From JAIXWP01 sp044371755 (GTDB lineage Bacteria > Bacteroidota > Bacteroidia > Flavobacteriales_D > Sanyastnellaceae): 7,673 nt of DNA. The position numbers were made by a program, and so were the translations under genes. Where the stretch lies: the NCBI GenBank assembly GCA_044371755.1, contig JBILSZ010000116.1, positions 1-7,673 on the forward strand, in the 5' to 3' direction. Of this stretch, positions 5,067 through 7,673 are shown piece by piece. Position 1 is the stretch's first letter, and each line of letters opens with the position of its first letter. Below the pieces are notes generated by a model. It ran no database searches. It saw only the letters and a list, made by a program, of their open reading frames with translations, and had not been told where the DNA came from.

Positions 5067-7673
5067 ATGATCACACGTATCATAGGAATCAACACAAGCA
5101 CCTACGTAAACGCAGAGATGCGTCTCGATGACTGCGATTCTATCCAACTTGTGGGACCCAACAACGTGGGTAAATCCACTTTGATTTATACCCTCAACTT
5201 CCTTTTCGTAGTAGACGGAAGTAAAATGTCATTCTCCGGCCAACGCCGCGGTGACAAGGAGACCATTCACCACTACTTCCCTACGCACAACCAGAGCTAT
5301 ATCGTTTTTGAAATCAAAAAAGGCAGCAACTACTGCATCATGGTGAAGCGCGATAGCGAGGGTGAATTGGAATACTATCGCATCAATGGTGAATATAATC
5401 ACGAACATTTCTTCAAAAAAGAAGGCCAACAACAACGCATTCGCCGCTGGGACGAAGTACAGGAGAACTGGGAGAAAGAAGGCGTAGAACTTTATTTGTA
5501 CAAAAGCAAAACAGAAGTTTTCAATGCCGTGTATCAACGCGGAAAGCGCAACGAAGCTGTGGTATGGTTGGAAGACAACGTGCGTACCGACGGATTGAGC
5601 AACAACTTCTCGAAAGTATATCGCTACTTGATCAATTCTAAATTGATCACCAACAAAACGCTTAAAGAATCTTTGATTATCGCGGACAACCGCGAAAATG
5701 AAGGTCTTAATTTTTCTCAGAAAAATAAAAAAGACATCAATGATCTCTTGCGCATCAATGAAGAAATCAGAACGATCAAGTCTGTTCAAAAAGACTTCGA
5801 AGAGTTTCGCGAAGTAGTAAATCTCTACAAAGCGAAAAATAGAATCGTGAGCGATTTGGTATACGCTTTTGACAAGCAATATCAAGGTGTGATCAACGAA
5901 CTTGACAGCAGCAGATTGGAAAAAGAAAAGACGTTCCAATCGACGCTTGTAACGGTGAATGAGAAGTTCAAACCCAAGCAGGAAGAGCTCAACAGAGAGA
6001 TTGGTAAAAAAGAAACGGAGATCGAAATTCGCGAAAAGGAATTCATTCAACTTCAAACGCAAATTGATGTCATCAATAGCTATGAAGACAAAAAATTCCT
6101 CGAAGAATCTTTGATCAACCTCGATGCGAAACGCCGCGAAACGGAAGTGCGCATCACCATGGTGGAGAACCAAAATCTCAACGGCAAGCAACTCGAAGGA
6201 AAGCTCAACAAGCTCGACAACGAATGCAATCGCCTCGAGGCTCAAATCAAAAACTACGACAATCAGTTGATTCAAAAAATCACTGATAATGACGATACGA
6301 GAAAAGTGCTCAACACTATTTTCTCAGCAGAATTCGCTTCAATGCCCGACAAATTGGTGAAGAAAAAAATCACCAAAGCAGACGGTTCATTGAAAATTTT
6401 CGATGGTGAAATTGAAATCCCAAAGAAAATGGAATTGCGCGATGTGCCTTCTGTTAAAGTATTGAAGGATGAACTCGCAGAGTTGAAAAAAGAAAAGACA
6501 GAGTTGGAAAAACTCTGGGCCGTTTCTCTCCACATCGATAAGACACGCAAGGAACTTCAAAAGGTTCATGACGACATCGAAGCAGTGAAAGAAAAACTCC
6601 GTAAGATCGACAGCAAGCCTGAACTAGAGCAGACAGCAAGCGAACTCGGCACTGAACTTCGTGCACTTAAAAATGATCGCGACCGTCTTGAAGACGAGTT
6701 GAAAAAACTCAAAAAAGAGATTGCTGAAAAAACAAATCTCTTGGACAGTCTTCGCGAAGAAACTCGCAAAGCGGAAGAGCGCATTATCGAATTAAAACTG
6801 CGCAAACAAGAAATCGAGCAATTCGGTATCACTCCTACCGAGTATGAAACCAACGAATCGCTCGATGAGATCTATGCAAAGATTCGTCTTGCAAATACCG
6901 ACCGCGAAACGCTCAAAGGTTCGAAAGACCGCAGCTTTGATCAGTTGCGCTTCAAAACAAATTCTGCTATCGCTAATGAAACAGAATTCATCAAGTATGT
7001 GGAAGATGAAATTGCTTGTATCAACGATAAGGAGCGCAGTATCGAAGGTTTGTTGGGAAGTATCTCAACTCAATTTGCCAACCCAGCATACAACCTTCGC
7101 AAACGCTATGAAGAATTCAAAACCTTTGTATACAGCCGTTTTAACGAAAGCCTTGCACGCACGCGCATATCAAACATCGAATCGCTGAAGATCGAATTGG
7201 TGGACAACAAGCGTGTATTGTATGAATTGGAGCGCATTGCATCGATTGAGAATTTGTCGTCGCAACTTGCATTTGAATTCGAGACTGGTGAAGACTTGAA
7301 AATCTTGAACCAATACCTCGATGGTGGCAAGTCGGTAGATTTCACAGATCTATTTGACATCGAACTTCACCTCAACGTGAAAGGCACCATCAAGCGTGTG
7401 GACCTGAAAGAACAAGTAGAATCAGATGGTACCGACCGTATGATTCGTTTGGTGATTGTAATGAGTATCATCAATCGTTTGGCTGTAAGTAGTGAGGAAA
7501 ATAAGATTGCACTCTTCATCGACGAGATTGGAACCATCGACGAGCACAACCGTCCGCAGTTGGTTCAATTCTGTAAAGAGCACAACTTCATTCCAATCTT
7601 TGCCGCTCCGCAGCCTTATGATGGATTTAGCAAGTACTACTTTATCTTCAGAAGTAAAGGAAAGATCAACCTT
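5067..7673 (+). CDS. SMC/Rad50-like coiled-coil ATPase, 3' end beyond window
   Basis: Starts at the ATG at 5067 and stays open for 869 codons to the last base, with no stop. The N-terminal head has a Walker A motif GPNNVGKST (residues 30-38, Lys36). Residues about 260-410 and 465-585 are rich in Lys and Glu with heptad-like spacing and read as two coiled-coil arms (for example RLEDELKKLKKEIAEKT). Between them lies a small, partly beta-like segment (415-460), too short for a standard SMC hinge. The C-terminal head contains SDGTDRM (786-792) at the place of the ABC signature and Walker B IALFIDE (814-820), then GTID as D-loop. The histidine switch expected next is replaced by FAAPQPY (845-851). 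Such proteins move or clamp DNA: SMC, MukB, MksB, the JetC subunit of Wadjet, RecN, Rad50. I cannot place it in any of these. No kleisin or KITE gene precedes it; partners, if any, must follow. Confidence 0.93.
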   Translation, partial: MITRIIGINTSTYVNAEMRLDDCDSIQLVGPNNVGKSTLIYTLNFLFVVDGSKMSFSGQRRGDKETIHHYFPTHNQSYIVFEIKKGSNYCIMVKRDSEGELEYYRINGEYNHEHFFKKEGQQQRIRRWDEVQENWEKEGVELYLYKSKTEVFNAVYQRGKRNEAVVWLEDNVRTDGLSNNFSKVYRYLINSKLITNKTLKESLIIADNRENEGLNFSQKNKKDINDLLRINEEIRTIKSVQKDFEEFREVVNLYKAKNRIVSDLVYAFDKQYQGVINELDSSRLEKEKTFQSTLVTVNEKFKPKQEELNREIGKKETEIEIREKEFIQLQTQIDVINSYEDKKFLEESLINLDAKRRETEVRITMVENQNLNGKQLEGKLNKLDNECNRLEAQIKNYDNQLIQKITDNDDTRKVLNTIFSAEFASMPDKLVKKKITKADGSLKIFDGEIEIPKKMELRDVPSVKVLKDELAELKKEKTELEKLWAVSLHIDKTRKELQKVHDDIEAVKEKLRKIDSKPELEQTASELGTELRALKNDRDRLEDELKKLKKEIAEKTNLLDSLREETRKAEERIIELKLRKQEIEQFGITPTEYETNESLDEIYAKIRLANTDRETLKGSKDRSFDQLRFKTNSAIANETEFIKYVEDEIACINDKERSIEGLLGSISTQFANPAYNLRKRYEEFKTFVYSRFNESLARTRISNIESLKIELVDNKRVLYELERIASIENLSSQLAFEFETGEDLKILNQYLDGGKSVDFTDLFDIELHLNVKGTIKRVDLKEQVESDGTDRMIRLVIVMSIINRLAVSSEENKIALFIDEIGTIDEHNRPQLVQFCKEHNFIPIFAAPQPYDGFSKYYFIFRSKGKINL

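Noticed and set aside
5229..6275. Long antisense open frame (348 codons, minus strand) opposite the SMC-like gene
   Set aside because: It is rich in Phe, Val and Leu, as expected from reading Lys/Glu-rich coiled-coil codons backwards, has no recognisable domain and lies entirely within a strongly coding plus-strand gene.

Overview
The window looks like chromosomal DNA of a member of the Bacteroidota. The reasons are promoter-like sites of the form TTG-N(17-23)-TAnnTTTG upstream of several genes, start codons mostly without a Shine-Dalgarno sequence, a transketolase split into two adjacent genes, and short lipoproteins of a style common in that phylum. No tRNA, rRNA, CRISPR array, transposase or integrase was seen.

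Left part (1-2522), all on the minus strand. Read in the direction of transcription: a 167-residue lipoprotein of unknown function (2522-2019); a short doubtful reading frame that may be a gene remnant (1937-1764); the universally conserved ATPase/GTPase ychF (1703-603) behind its own predicted promoter; a small lipoprotein with a DUF4440/SnoaL-like fold (598-161); and, one base later, the N-terminus of a probable rhomboid intramembrane protease that leaves the window at base 1. The last three genes are packed like an operon.

Middle part (2523-4581), plus strand. A divergent intergenic region holds six tandem ATTCNNN heptamers, a perfect T-tailed hairpin and a TTGTTCC-type repeat. It is followed by the two transketolase subunits (thiamine-diphosphate-binding N half at 2771-3616, pyrimidine-binding C half at 3637-4581), 20 bases apart and certainly co-transcribed. 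They serve the non-oxidative pentose phosphate pathway.

Right part (4582-7673), plus strand. A 485-base gene-free region is built from two inverted arms of GGGAACAAGG-type repeats (one 26-bp perfect inverted repeat, and a G-quadruplex-forming pattern on opposite strands in each arm) around an 85-base module with a direct repeat. Beyond it, behind a good Bacteroidota promoter, starts a large SMC/Rad50-like ATPase (5067 to the window edge, 869 codons visible, no stop reached). Its Walker A, signature-like and Walker B motifs are all visible, but its signature loop and the expected histidine switch are non-standard and its central 'hinge' is very small. It is the most interesting gene here. It appears to be the first gene of its transcription unit, so any partner subunits would lie just beyond the right edge.
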